Source: DATGYC01 sp035298385
GTDB lineage: Bacteria; Bacillota; Sulfobacillia; Symbiobacteriales; Symbiobacteriaceae
DNA length: 26,385 bases
Direction: 5' to 3'
Assembly: GCA_035298385.1 (NCBI GenBank)
Contig: DATGYC010000385.1
Span: forward strand, 1 to 26,385
In this document: positions 7,082-14,098 of the stretch, piece by piece
Layout: every line of letters starts with the position of its first letter
How positions within the stretch are numbered: position 1 is the first letter of the stretch
The notes under the pieces: generated by a model
Told to the model about the DNA's origin: nothing
What the model saw: only the letters and a program-made list of their open reading frames with translations
Database searches by the model: none
Made by a program: the position numbers and the translations under genes

Positions 7082-7903
7082 TCAAGAGAGCTCGACGGAA
7101 CGGGGAATCCAGAGTTCACGGCGATAGACGGGCATGAAGCCGAGCCCCTTGTAGAGACGAGCGGCGTCACCGTCCGGTTCGGTGTCCAGGAAGAGAAAGC
7201 CTTGGCGCTCCTTCTGCCAGTCCTGGATCAGCCGACGCATCAGGGCTGAAGCGATGCCCCGACCGCGCATCCCTGGCAAGGTGCCGACAGCCAAGATCTG
7301 GGCCGCATCCGGCAGTTGGAGGAGGATCGCCGTCGCGACGGGGATGCCGTCAGACCAAGCCAAGTACCAGCGGGCCTGCTCCCCCATGCCGTCCCAGGCC
7401 ATCTCCTTCTCGGCGAGGGCGGTGGCGGAATCGACCCGTTGCCCGAAGGAACGACGGCAGACCTCGCTCCAGACTGGGAGGAGCGAACGGGGGATCGTCT
7501 CGATCCGGACGGCGGGCTGTGGGCGGCGCCGGTCGAGGCTCGGACGTAACCGATTGCGCTCCAGCGCAACGGCCGACTCGTTCGCCGTGTAGAGAAAGGT
7601 CTCTCCTACATGGTACAAGCGAAAGGCGTGGTGCCGCAAGCGCTCGCGCAGATCAGGCGGTTGACTCAAGTCTGTACAGAGCAAGAAGGCGTGCCGGGCG
7701 ATCGCCATTTTGATCAGTTGCTCCGCCTGATCGGGGGTGGCCTGCACGTGCATCAGGAGTTCGCCGCGGGGCTCCTCCAGGAGGAGGGCGCCCGGGACGG
7801 GGTGCGGCTTGGCGCCAAACCAGGCCTCGCGCACCGCCTGAAAGACAGACTCCATCTGCTGTGGGGCCACGCTGAGATCCCGGGGCAGACGCATCTGCTG
7901 CAC
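7082..7903 (-). CDS. GNAT-family N-acetyltransferase
   Basis: Acyl-CoA-dependent acetyltransferase of the GNAT superfamily. The acetyl-CoA pyrophosphate loop is clear (LPGMRGRGIASALMRRL, the R/Q-x-x-G-x-G/A motif), preceded by the beta4 segment AAQILAVGTLP and followed by GFLFLDTEPDGDAARLYKGLGF, the usual motif B region. The first about 120 residues are divergent and may be a second, degenerate GNAT-like half. The start is uncertain. An ATG at 7978 lies inside the preceding terminator hairpin and has no ribosome-binding site. A GTG at 7903 has GGAGG 8 nt upstream and is preferred, giving 273 residues. First gene of a three-gene operon. The substrate cannot be predicted. Confidence 0.85.
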   Translation of the reverse strand: MQQMRLPRDLSVAPQQMESVFQAVREAWFGAKPHPVPGALLLEEPRGELLMHVQATPDQAEQLIKMAIARHAFLLCTDLSQPPDLRERLRHHAFRLYHVGETFLYTANESAVALERNRLRPSLDRRRPQPAVRIETIPRSLLPVWSEVCRRSFGQRVDSATALAEKEMAWDGMGEQARWYLAWSDGIPVATAILLQLPDAAQILAVGTLPGMRGRGIASALMRRLIQDWQKERQGFLFLDTEPDGDAARLYKGLGFMPVYRRELWIPRSVELS

Positions 7904-7970
7904 GATCTCTTCCTCCATCCCGCGGGCTAAACTCGCATGGTCTTGATCATTTGTTCCTTGTTCTGCACGA

Positions 7971-7997
7971 AAGGCCATCTCGCTAGGAGATGGCCTT
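7971..7997 (-). terminator. Hairpin terminator after the ABC ATPase gene
   Basis: Perfect 11-bp stem (7971-7981 with 7987-7997), 5-nt loop, 16 nt past the stop codon of the ABC ATPase gene. The minus strand continues TTTCGTGC after the stem, so the T-tract is short. Confidence 0.65.
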
Positions 7998-8013
7998 GAC
8001 GTGACTCCATTCG

Positions 8014-9111
8014 TTAGCGGATCGCCTGCTCGGTCTCGGCGTCGAAGAGGTGTAGCATCGACGGGGTCAGAGCGAGCTCGACCTCCTGGCCGACCTTGAA
8101 GCGCAGGTTCGGCTCGACGCGGGCCGTGATCGTGTTCTCTCCGGTGGAGAGATACAGGAAGATCTCAGCGCCGAGGGGCTCAACGACGTCGACCTTGGCG
8201 GTCAGCTTCGAGCCCTGGTTCGCCTGGAGCGAATCCTGATCGGCATTGACATCCTCCGGTCGGACACCGAGGACGACCTTCTTGCCGTTGTAGTTGCCAC
8301 CCGCGGCCTTGACGAGGTTCTCCGGCAGATTCACCTTGAAGGTGCCGCCGTCGAAGACGTTGCCGTCAGCCGAGATGGTGCCCTTTAGGAAGTTCATGGC
8401 CGGCGAACCGATGAAGCCGGCGACGAACAGGTTGTTCGGGTGATCATAGAGATCCTGCGGCGGCGCAACCTGCTGCACGATGCCGTCCTTCATAACGACG
8501 ATTCGGGTGCCCATCGTCATCGCCTCGACCTGGTCGTGGGTGACGTAGATGGTGGTCGTCTGCAGGCGGTTGTGGAGCTTGGAGAGCTCGGTGCGCATCT
8601 GCACGCGTAGCTTGGCGTCGAGGTTCGAGAGCGGCTCATCCATCAGGAAGACGGCTGGCTCACGCACGATCGCACGGCCAAGGGCGACGCGCTGACGCTG
8701 GCCGCCGGAGAGCTCCTTGGGCTTACGGCCGAGCAGGTGCGAGAGACCCAGGATCTCCGCTGCCTGCTTCACCCGCTTGTCGATCTCCTGCTTGGAGAAC
8801 TTGCGGAGCTTCAGACCGAACGCCATGTTCTCATAGACGTTCATGTGCGGGTAGAGGGCATAGTTCTGGAAGACCATGGCGATGTCGCGGTCCTTCGGGG
8901 CGACGTTGTTGACCAGCCGGTCGCCGATGTAGATCTCACCATCGGAGATCTCCTCGAGGCCAGCGATCATCCGCAGGGTCGTAGACTTGCCGCAGCCGGA
9001 AGGGCCGACGAAGACGACGAACTCGCGGTCCGCGATCTCAAGGTTGAAATCCTTGACGACCTTCACATCACCATAGTTCTTGTAGACATTCCGGAGGCTG
9101 AGCTGTGCCAC
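8014..9111 (-). CDS. ugpC: Sugar ABC transporter ATP-binding protein, MsmX/UgpC type
   Basis: Cytoplasmic ATPase of the carbohydrate-importer class (MalK/MsmX/UgpC), 365 residues. Walker A GPSGCGKST (36-44), Q-loop glutamine at 82, signature LSGGQ (134-138), Walker B FLMDE (155-159) and H-loop H192 are all intact. About 130 C-terminal residues form the TOBE/OB regulatory region typical of this group. The GTG at 9111 has AAAGGAG 10 nt upstream. No permease or binding-protein gene is adjacent, which fits a shared ATPase serving several sugar importers, as MsmX does in Bacillus. The symbol marks the family rather than a proven substrate. Confidence 0.93.
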   Translation of the reverse strand: MAQLSLRNVYKNYGDVKVVKDFNLEIADREFVVFVGPSGCGKSTTLRMIAGLEEISDGEIYIGDRLVNNVAPKDRDIAMVFQNYALYPHMNVYENMAFGLKLRKFSKQEIDKRVKQAAEILGLSHLLGRKPKELSGGQRQRVALGRAIVREPAVFLMDEPLSNLDAKLRVQMRTELSKLHNRLQTTTIYVTHDQVEAMTMGTRIVVMKDGIVQQVAPPQDLYDHPNNLFVAGFIGSPAMNFLKGTISADGNVFDGGTFKVNLPENLVKAAGGNYNGKKVVLGVRPEDVNADQDSLQANQGSKLTAKVDVVEPLGAEIFLYLSTGENTITARVEPNLRFKVGQEVELALTPSMLHLFDAETEQAIR

Positions 9112-9245
9112 CTGCTACACACTCCTTTGGCCCATTGAGCCCTTGCGTATTTGGGGCGGGTTGGTCCCGGCCCACCACCTGGCGCCTGGAAGACGCCTCT
9201 ACCGGGTGGCACGGAGATCGAACTGGACAGCTTTATAGGTTCTGC

Positions 9246-9273
9246 AGGCCGTGGCGATCTCCTGCACCACGGC
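9246..9273 (-). terminator. Possible hairpin after the RluB-like gene
   Basis: An 8-bp GC-rich inverted repeat (GGCCGTGG with CCACGGCC) lies about 40 nt past the stop codon at 9314, without a T-tract. The remaining sequence of 9112-9313 shows no convincing gene or promoter. Confidence 0.35.
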
Positions 9274-9313
9274 CCGCGAAAGATTAGCGATCGGAAAAGA
9301 TCCCGACTCGGAA

Positions 9314-11275
9314 CTAGGGCCGGCGCCGGGGCCCGGTGGGGCGAGGACCGCCTTCATCGGGGCGGGGCGTGAAGTTCCGCGCGGGGCGGGCGTAGGGCTT
9401 GGCGCCGCCCTCGCGGGTCGGGCGCCCGAAGGACTTGGTGCCACCCTCACGGGTCGGGCCGCCGAACGACTTCGAGCCCTCCTCACGGGTGGGGCGCCCG
9501 AAGGACTTGGTGCCACCCTCCCGGTTCGGACCCCCGAACGACTTCGAGCCCTCCTCACGGGTGGGGCGCCCAAAGGACTTGGTGCCACCCTCCCGGTCGA
9601 AGCGAGCGGGGCCGCCCTCACGGGTCGGGCCGCCGAAGGAGTTCGGACCTCCCTCACGGGTGGGGCGCCCAAGGGGCTTGGCGCCGTCCTGCCGATCGAA
9701 CCGGGCGCCGCCACCCTCACGGGTCGGGCGACCGAACGGCTTGGCACCACCCTCACGGGCCGGTCCACCGAACGGCTTCGGGCCTCCCTCAGTGGCCGGG
9801 CCCCGGAACGACGGCTTCGGGCCGTCCTCACGAGTCGGGCGACCGAAGGACTTGGCGCCGTCTTCACGGTCGAAGCGAGCGGGGGCAGCCGGACGAGCGG
9901 GCCGGGTGAACGGCTTGGTGCCGTACTCCTGATCCGAGCCCGAGCGCGCCGGGCGCCCCAGGACCGGCTTCGTCCCCTCCGTGACCGGGCGCGTTCCACC
10001 CAGAACCGGCTTGGTCCCAGCATGGGCGGTCCGGAACCGCGGCGCAACCCCTTCCGTCCCCTCATCCCCCTTCGCACCGAAGACGGGGCGCCCCTTCGCC
10101 CGCATGGCAGCCATATCCGCCACGTAAGCGGCGCGCGCGGCCTCCTTATCCCCAATGGCGGTGCGCAGGTCCTTCAGCTCCTGCGGGGTCAGGTGGCGCC
10201 ACTCGCCCACCTTCAGGGTCTTGATGTGCAGCGGCCCCATCGTGGTCCGCCGCAGGCTGATCACCTCATGCCCGACGTACTCGAACATCCGGCGGACCTG
10301 GCGGTTGCGACCCTCGTGGATCCGAATCGAGAGCGAAGCGGCGTTCGGGCCGTGCGCCTCGATCAGCTTGACATCAGCGGGGGCGGTCAGGCCGTCCTCC
10401 AACTCGACGCCCTTCTCCAGCATCGTGATCTTCGAGGTGTTCGGAACACCCCGCACCTTGGCGATATAGGTCTTGTTGATCTGCTGCGACGGGTGCATCA
10501 GGGCGTTGGCCAACTGGCCATCGTTGGTCAGGAGGAGTAGTCCCTCCGTATCGTAGTCAAGCCGCCCCACCGGATAGACCCGCTGGCCGATCTCGCCGCC
10601 GAGCAGGTCGGTCACCTTCTTGCGCCCCTGCGGGTCGAAGAGGGTCGTGACGTAGCCCTTGGGCTTGTTCAGGAGGATGTAGATCTGCTCCTCCGCCTTA
10701 CCCAGGAGGCGCCCGTCAACCTCGACGAGGTCCTTCCCTGGGGTCACCTTCATGCCCAACTGCGTCACGACCTGGCCGTTCACGGTCACCCGACCGGCCT
10801 GGATCAACTCCTCCGAATGGCGGCGCGAGGCGAGTCCCGCCTGGGCCATCACCTTATGGAGCCGCTCGGGCTCCTGGGGGCCAACCGGGCGCCCGGCCTT
10901 GACGAAGGCCGGAGCGGCGGCACGGCGAAGCTTCGGGCGCTCCGCACCGGCCTCACGGTTCGGACGCGGGCCGGTCTTGGGACCTGCGCCAAACTCCCGA
11001 CGGGCGCCCGGTCCCTCTCCCGTCGCCTCGCGGCGACCACGCGGAGGCATCTCACCGGCGCCCCCGGCCATCGACTCCTTTAGTCGCTTGCCCTCGCTGC
11101 TCAGTAGACCGGCCGTCGCCAACTGATCCAGCGTCTTCAGATCGACGCCGCCCCGCTTGACACCCGTGCTCTTCGCGCCACCACGGCTGATGGATCCCTC
11201 GCCCCGCCCAGCAGAACGCCCCGTCGCGGGGTTCTTTCCGGCCTCACGCCGGTTCTTAAAGCCCTTCTTCTCCAT
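9314..11275 (-). CDS. rluB: RluB/RsuA-type pseudouridine synthase with a long repetitive C-terminal tail
   Basis: A 653-residue protein whose middle is a standard 16S/23S rRNA pseudouridine synthase. An S4 RNA-binding domain spans about 138-185 (RLHKVMAQAGLASRRHSEE). The catalytic domain spans about 196-375 with GRLDYDTEGLLLLTNDG (catalytic Asp at 240), NKTYIAKVRG and HEGRNRQVRRM. The Bacillus enzyme has only this core (about 240 residues). Here a basic 135-residue N-terminal extension and a tail of about 260 residues rich in Gly, Arg, Pro, Lys and Phe are added, with repeats such as GGTKSFGRPTREEGSKSFGG. The ATG at 11275 has GAGGTG about 11 nt upstream; longer frames lack a site. RluB near spmAB and scpAB matches Bacillus neighbourhoods. 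Confidence 0.92.
   Translation of the reverse strand: MEKKGFKNRREAGKNPATGRSAGRGEGSISRGGAKSTGVKRGGVDLKTLDQLATAGLLSSEGKRLKESMAGGAGEMPPRGRREATGEGPGARREFGAGPKTGPRPNREAGAERPKLRRAAAPAFVKAGRPVGPQEPERLHKVMAQAGLASRRHSEELIQAGRVTVNGQVVTQLGMKVTPGKDLVEVDGRLLGKAEEQIYILLNKPKGYVTTLFDPQGRKKVTDLLGGEIGQRVYPVGRLDYDTEGLLLLTNDGQLANALMHPSQQINKTYIAKVRGVPNTSKITMLEKGVELEDGLTAPADVKLIEAHGPNAASLSIRIHEGRNRQVRRMFEYVGHEVISLRRTTMGPLHIKTLKVGEWRHLTPQELKDLRTAIGDKEAARAAYVADMAAMRAKGRPVFGAKGDEGTEGVAPRFRTAHAGTKPVLGGTRPVTEGTKPVLGRPARSGSDQEYGTKPFTRPARPAAPARFDREDGAKSFGRPTREDGPKPSFRGPATEGGPKPFGGPAREGGAKPFGRPTREGGGARFDRQDGAKPLGRPTREGGPNSFGGPTREGGPARFDREGGTKSFGRPTREEGSKSFGGPNREGGTKSFGRPTREEGSKSFGGPTREGGTKSFGRPTREGGAKPYARPARNFTPRPDEGGPRPTGPRRRP
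9398..9990. repeat. Tandem coding repeat in the RluB tail (72-bp unit and shorter variants)
   Basis: Between about 9419 and 9592 a 72-bp unit recurs almost unchanged: CGAAGGACTTGGTGCCACC recurs at about 72-bp spacing (near 9428, 9500 and 9572, with single-base changes). Degenerate 36- to 72-bp relatives extend to about 9990. Each unit encodes 24 residues alternating a KSFGRPTRE-like and a KSFGGPTRE-like half. No stop codon interrupts the frame. Confidence 0.9.
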
Positions 11276-11370
11276 GCGATCAACACACCTCACCAAGTTC
11301 TGACTGGGTTCATAGGATGGCGTACGTTTACAGCCTAGGGCGGTGCCCGGCTGTCTGGAGGTGATCCCGG

Positions 11371-11838
11371 ATGGCAGCGGCACGACTCGGGCTTGAGCTG
11401 ATCGCCGCCCGGCCGCTTGACCTCTCCATTGGGACCTTCTTTGAGACATGGCTCGCCGCCGCCGACGGCACCGTCCGGCGCAGTCTGGGGCGTGACGAGT
11501 ACCACCTTACGCTCCGGATCGAGGCTGGCGGCCGTTTAGCGGCAACGGGTCGGACCTACGTCTGCCAATTTGACCGGGCGGGCGCCGATATGGGTGCGAA
11601 TGAGGCCCTGCCAACTCGCCCCGTGGACCTGGGCGCGGTGCCGACTGGCCTGCTCCTCCTGGCGCTCCGGACGAACTGCTTTCTCTCCCTGAGGGAGCTT
11701 CAGGAGGGCGCCGCCATTCGACTGAACGTCGGTGGCCAGGCGAGGGGCCTGCTCCCCCTGAACGAGCCACCCCTGCGCTGTGATCAAGTAGCACCAGGGC
11801 GCTACCTGATCGATCTGACCGAGCAGCCGCTCGACTAG
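11371..11838 (+). CDS. Unrecognised 155-residue protein, lone plus-strand gene
   Basis: No family recognised. Chosen as real because the ATG is preceded by GGAGGTGATCC, an almost complete match to the 16S rRNA anti-Shine-Dalgarno, at normal spacing. The protein has no membrane segment; it reads as alternating beta strands and short loops (for example YHLTLRIEAGG, TGLLLLALRTNCFLSLRELQEGAAIRLNVGG), suggesting a small beta-barrel. It is divergent from the RluB-like gene (95 bp apart) and convergent with ridA. Minus-strand frames over the same span lack a comparable start site and are treated as shadows. Confidence 0.75.
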   Translation: MAAARLGLELIAARPLDLSIGTFFETWLAAADGTVRRSLGRDEYHLTLRIEAGGRLAATGRTYVCQFDRAGADMGANEALPTRPVDLGAVPTGLLLLALRTNCFLSLRELQEGAAIRLNVGGQARGLLPLNEPPLRCDQVAPGRYLIDLTEQPLD

Positions 11839-11846
11839 CAACGAAA

Positions 11847-11932
11847 ACGTGCAGGCCGTCTCCTCCGGTGTAGTCCCCAGCGGTGCGAGACTCGCACCGC
11901 CCTCGGACATTGCACCGAATCAGCCTGCACGT
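11847..11932 (-). terminator. 86-nt nested hairpin between convergent genes (terminator of ridA)
   Basis: Outer stem of 10 bp perfect (11847-11856 with 11923-11932). Inside it are CGGTG/CACCG, GTCC/GGAC and a perfect 9-bp apical hairpin GCGGTGCGA/TCGCACCGC. On the minus strand the outer stem is followed by TTTTCGTTGC, so it can terminate ridA; on the plus strand the T-tract is poor. It is much more elaborate than needed for a terminator. Confidence 0.65.
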
Positions 11933-11948
11933 AGCTTTCCCGCTTCGC

Positions 11949-12410
11949 TTACTTGGCGATACGAGCGATAACCTCGACCTCAACGGCCGTGTCCAGCGGC
12001 AGCTCGGGGGCGCCGACGGCCGAGCGCGCATGGCGGCCCTTCTCGCCGAAGACCTGCTGGTAGAGTTCCGAGGCACCGTTCGCCACGGCAGGCTGAGCGT
12101 TGAAGCCAGCGGCCGAGTTGACGAAGACGACGACCTTGACGATCTGCTCGACCTTGTCGAGTGAGCCCGCAGCAGCCTTCAGGACCGCCAGGGTATTGAT
12201 CGCGCAAAGACGGGCCGCCTGGTAGCCCTCCTCCGGGGTGAACTCACGGCCAACCTTGCCCTTGAACTTGATCTCACCGCCAGCGATGGCGATCTGACCC
12301 GACGTGAAGACGAGGTCACCGGACTGGACGAAAGGGACGTAGGCAGCCACGGGCTTCGGCGCGTCGGGGAGAACGATACCGAGCTCAGTAAGCTTCGCTT
12401 CGATGGACAT
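11949..12410 (-). CDS. ridA: RidA/YjgF-family protein
   Basis: A 153-residue member of the RidA (YjgF/YER057c/UK114) superfamily, whose canonical member deaminates reactive enamine/imine intermediates. Family signatures are FTSGQIAIAGG near residue 40 and the C-terminal block GRHARSAVGAPELPLDTAVEVEVIARI. At 153 residues it is longer than the about 125-residue archetype and looks like the YjgF-like subgroup of about 150 residues, which lacks proven deaminase activity in many cases. The ATG at 12410 is 12 nt past AGGAGG; an in-frame ATG at 12431 overlaps that site and is rejected. It lies 54 bp downstream of spmB and may share its transcript. Confidence 0.9.
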   Translation of the reverse strand: MSIEAKLTELGIVLPDAPKPVAAYVPFVQSGDLVFTSGQIAIAGGEIKFKGKVGREFTPEEGYQAARLCAINTLAVLKAAAGSLDKVEQIVKVVVFVNSAAGFNAQPAVANGASELYQQVFGEKGRHARSAVGAPELPLDTAVEVEVIARIAK

Positions 12411-12464
12411 GGTGACTGACGGCCTCCTCATTTTCCGAGGTTCTCCAATAGTTGTACCACACCT

Positions 12465-13034
12465 CTACCGGAAAAACCAGTTACAGGCGAGTAGACCGAA
12501 GACGAAGCCAGCGGCATCCGCGATCAGCCCGACGGAGGCTGCATAGCGCGTCCGGCGAATTCCGACCGCGCCGAAATAGACGGTCAGGACATAGAAGGTC
12601 GTATCGGTTGAGCCCATCAGGACGGACGCGAGGTGACCCAAGAACGAGTCGGGGCCATGTAGTTTGAGCAGATCGGTCACGACGGCCATGGCGCCGGCGC
12701 CCGAGAGCGGCCGCACGATGATCAAGGGCAAGATCTCCGGCGGAAAGCCCAAGGGCTTGGTCACCGGGCTAAGCAGCCGTGCGGCGACCTCCATCGCCCC
12801 GCCCTCGCGAAAGACGGCCAGGGCGACCATCATCCCGATCAGGAAGGGGAGGATCTTGATGGCTAGCTGCAGCCCCTCCTCCGCCCCCTCGATAAAGGTC
12901 TCGTAGACCTTGACGCCTCGGATGGCGCCCCAGAGCGGGATCGCGGCGAGCATCGCCGGGATCGCCCAGACTGAGAGGGTCTGGAGCAGGCCGCCGGCAT
13001 CGGTGGCGACGGCGCCCAGGGTGAAGAGGATCAT
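12465..13034 (-). CDS. spmB: Spore maturation protein B
   Basis: Integral membrane protein of the nucleoside recognition (Gate) domain family that acts with SpmA in spore core dehydration. 189 residues with about five hydrophobic segments; family blocks such as KILPFLIGMMVALAVFREGG, RPLSGAGAM and MGSTDTTFYVLTVYFG are clear. The second of two adjacent ATGs (13034) is preferred because GGAGG sits 8 nt upstream; the first (13040) overlaps the spmA stop codon. Translational coupling to spmA is likely. Confidence 0.95.
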   Translation of the reverse strand: MILFTLGAVATDAGGLLQTLSVWAIPAMLAAIPLWGAIRGVKVYETFIEGAEEGLQLAIKILPFLIGMMVALAVFREGGAMEVAARLLSPVTKPLGFPPEILPLIIVRPLSGAGAMAVVTDLLKLHGPDSFLGHLASVLMGSTDTTFYVLTVYFGAVGIRRTRYAASVGLIADAAGFVFGLLACNWFFR

Positions 13035-13039
13035 CGCCA

Positions 13040-13627
13040 TCACCTCCGCAGCCGGGCCATGCGCCGGAAGAGCCAGTCCACCGTGATGCCAACGCCGAAG
13101 GCGCCCACGGAGGCCACCAGGGTGGCGCCCACGATCGATGACGGGGATTGCGAGCCTGCGGCAGCGCGGAGGGCGATCACCGTGCCGGGGATCAGCGTAA
13201 AGCTGGATGTATTGAGCGCCAGAAAGGTGCACATCGCCTCGGACGCCTCGTCCTTCTCCGGATTCAACTCCTGCAGCCCCTCCATCGCCTTCAGGCCCAG
13301 CGGGGTCGCCGCCGCCCCGAGGCCCAGGATGTTGGCGGAGAGGTTCATTACGATCGCGCCAACAGCCGGGTGATCGGGCGGAACGGTGGGGAAGAGGAAA
13401 CCGATCACCGGACGGAGCAACCGTGCGAGGCCCTCCATCAGGCCACTCTGCTCAGCGATCTTCATGATCCCCATCCACAGCGCCATCACCCCGGCGAGCG
13501 TAAGGGTCAGCTCGATCGCGGCCTTCGCCGCATCCAGGGCGCCGCTGGTGGTGGCCTCCACCTTGCCCGTCAGGGCGGCGGCGCCAAACCCGATCAGAAG
13601 TAGCGCCAGCCAGATCTTGTTCATCAT
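13040..13627 (-). CDS. spmA: Spore maturation protein A
   Basis: Partner of SpmB, 195 residues, membrane protein of the Gate/nucleoside recognition family. It shows an N-terminal hydrophobic segment (MMNKIWLALLLIGFG), the family block MNLSANILGLGAAATPLGLKAM split by Gly/Ala-rich helices, and NTSSFTLIPGTVIALR. The start at 13627 (ATGATG) follows GGGGGTG at about 7 nt. It ends 5 nt before spmB. The pair follows the darA terminator, so spmA should have its own promoter in 13628-13688, but no convincing vegetative or sporulation-sigma boxes were found there. Confidence 0.95.
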   Translation of the reverse strand: MMNKIWLALLLIGFGAAALTGKVEATTSGALDAAKAAIELTLTLAGVMALWMGIMKIAEQSGLMEGLARLLRPVIGFLFPTVPPDHPAVGAIVMNLSANILGLGAAATPLGLKAMEGLQELNPEKDEASEAMCTFLALNTSSFTLIPGTVIALRAAAGSQSPSSIVGATLVASVGAFGVGITVDWLFRRMARLRR

Positions 13628-13688
13628 GCGCACGCACCCCCGGTCCAAGGCTATGCAAAGCTTGGCCAAGGAAGGACAAGGGAATGAA

Positions 13689-13715
13689 GCAGCCCGCGCA
13701 TCGTGCGCGGGCTGC
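13689..13715 (-). terminator. Hairpin terminator after darA
   Basis: Perfect 12-bp stem (13689-13700 with 13704-13715) and a 3-nt loop, 4 nt past the darA stop. The minus strand continues TTCATTCCCTT, moderately T-rich. Confidence 0.75.
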
Positions 13716-13719
13716 CATC

Positions 13720-14064
13720 TTATACCTTCATCATCTTCTCTACATCGATCACGAAGACCGTCGCTCCGCCTACGTTGACAGCGGAGGGGATCTGCCCCGA
13801 CGGATTTGCGGCGGCGGACTTCAGGGCGCCCTCGGCGAAGGTCAGGTCGCCTTGGATCTTCTTCGTCGACCGGCAGACCGTCCGGATCACGTCGATCGCC
13901 TCATCCAGTTGCCCCTGCGGGACCCCGATCAAGAAGGTAGTGTTGCCCGCCTTCAGGAACCCACCGGTCGAGGCCAGCTTGGTGGCGCCGAAGCCCTTCT
14001 TGGTCAGGTTCTCTGTCAGGCCCAGAGCGAACTCATCGCGCACGACCGCTACGATCAACTTCAT
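13720..14064 (-). CDS. darA: Cyclic-di-AMP receptor DarA (PII-like, YaaQ family)
   Basis: A 114-residue PII-like protein matching Bacillus DarA (109 residues). It has MKLIVAVVRDE at the start, TKLASTGGFLKAGNTTFLIGV (the nucleotide-binding T-loop base) and the C-terminal GGATVFVIDV. DarA trimers bind c-di-AMP; the output target is still unclear in the family. The ATG at 14064 has AAGGAGG 7 nt upstream; the longer frame from 14139 runs back into the neighbouring MFS gene and is discarded. Position between an MFS transporter and spmA, rather than beside tmk/holB as in Bacillus, is notable. Confidence 0.95.
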   Translation of the reverse strand: MKLIVAVVRDEFALGLTENLTKKGFGATKLASTGGFLKAGNTTFLIGVPQGQLDEAIDVIRTVCRSTKKIQGDLTFAEGALKSAAANPSGQIPSAVNVGGATVFVIDVEKMMKV

Positions 14065-14098
14065 GCGAGAACCTCCTTCGAACCAGATTCTACTCGTT

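Noticed and set aside
9199..10155. 318-codon minus-strand frame covering the RluB tail and the gap after it
   Set aside because: Arg/Ser/Pro-rich shadow of the repetitive rluB tail; the last 40 residues look protein-like, but no start codon with a ribosome site lies near.
9251..10540. 429-codon plus-strand frame opposite the RluB tail
   Set aside because: Antisense shadow created by the repeat; no ribosome-binding site and the rluB frame on the other strand has clear catalytic motifs.
11507..12076. Minus-strand frames over the lone plus-strand gene
   Set aside because: The plus-strand gene has a near-perfect Shine-Dalgarno; the minus-strand frames overlap the nested hairpin and ridA and lack start sites.
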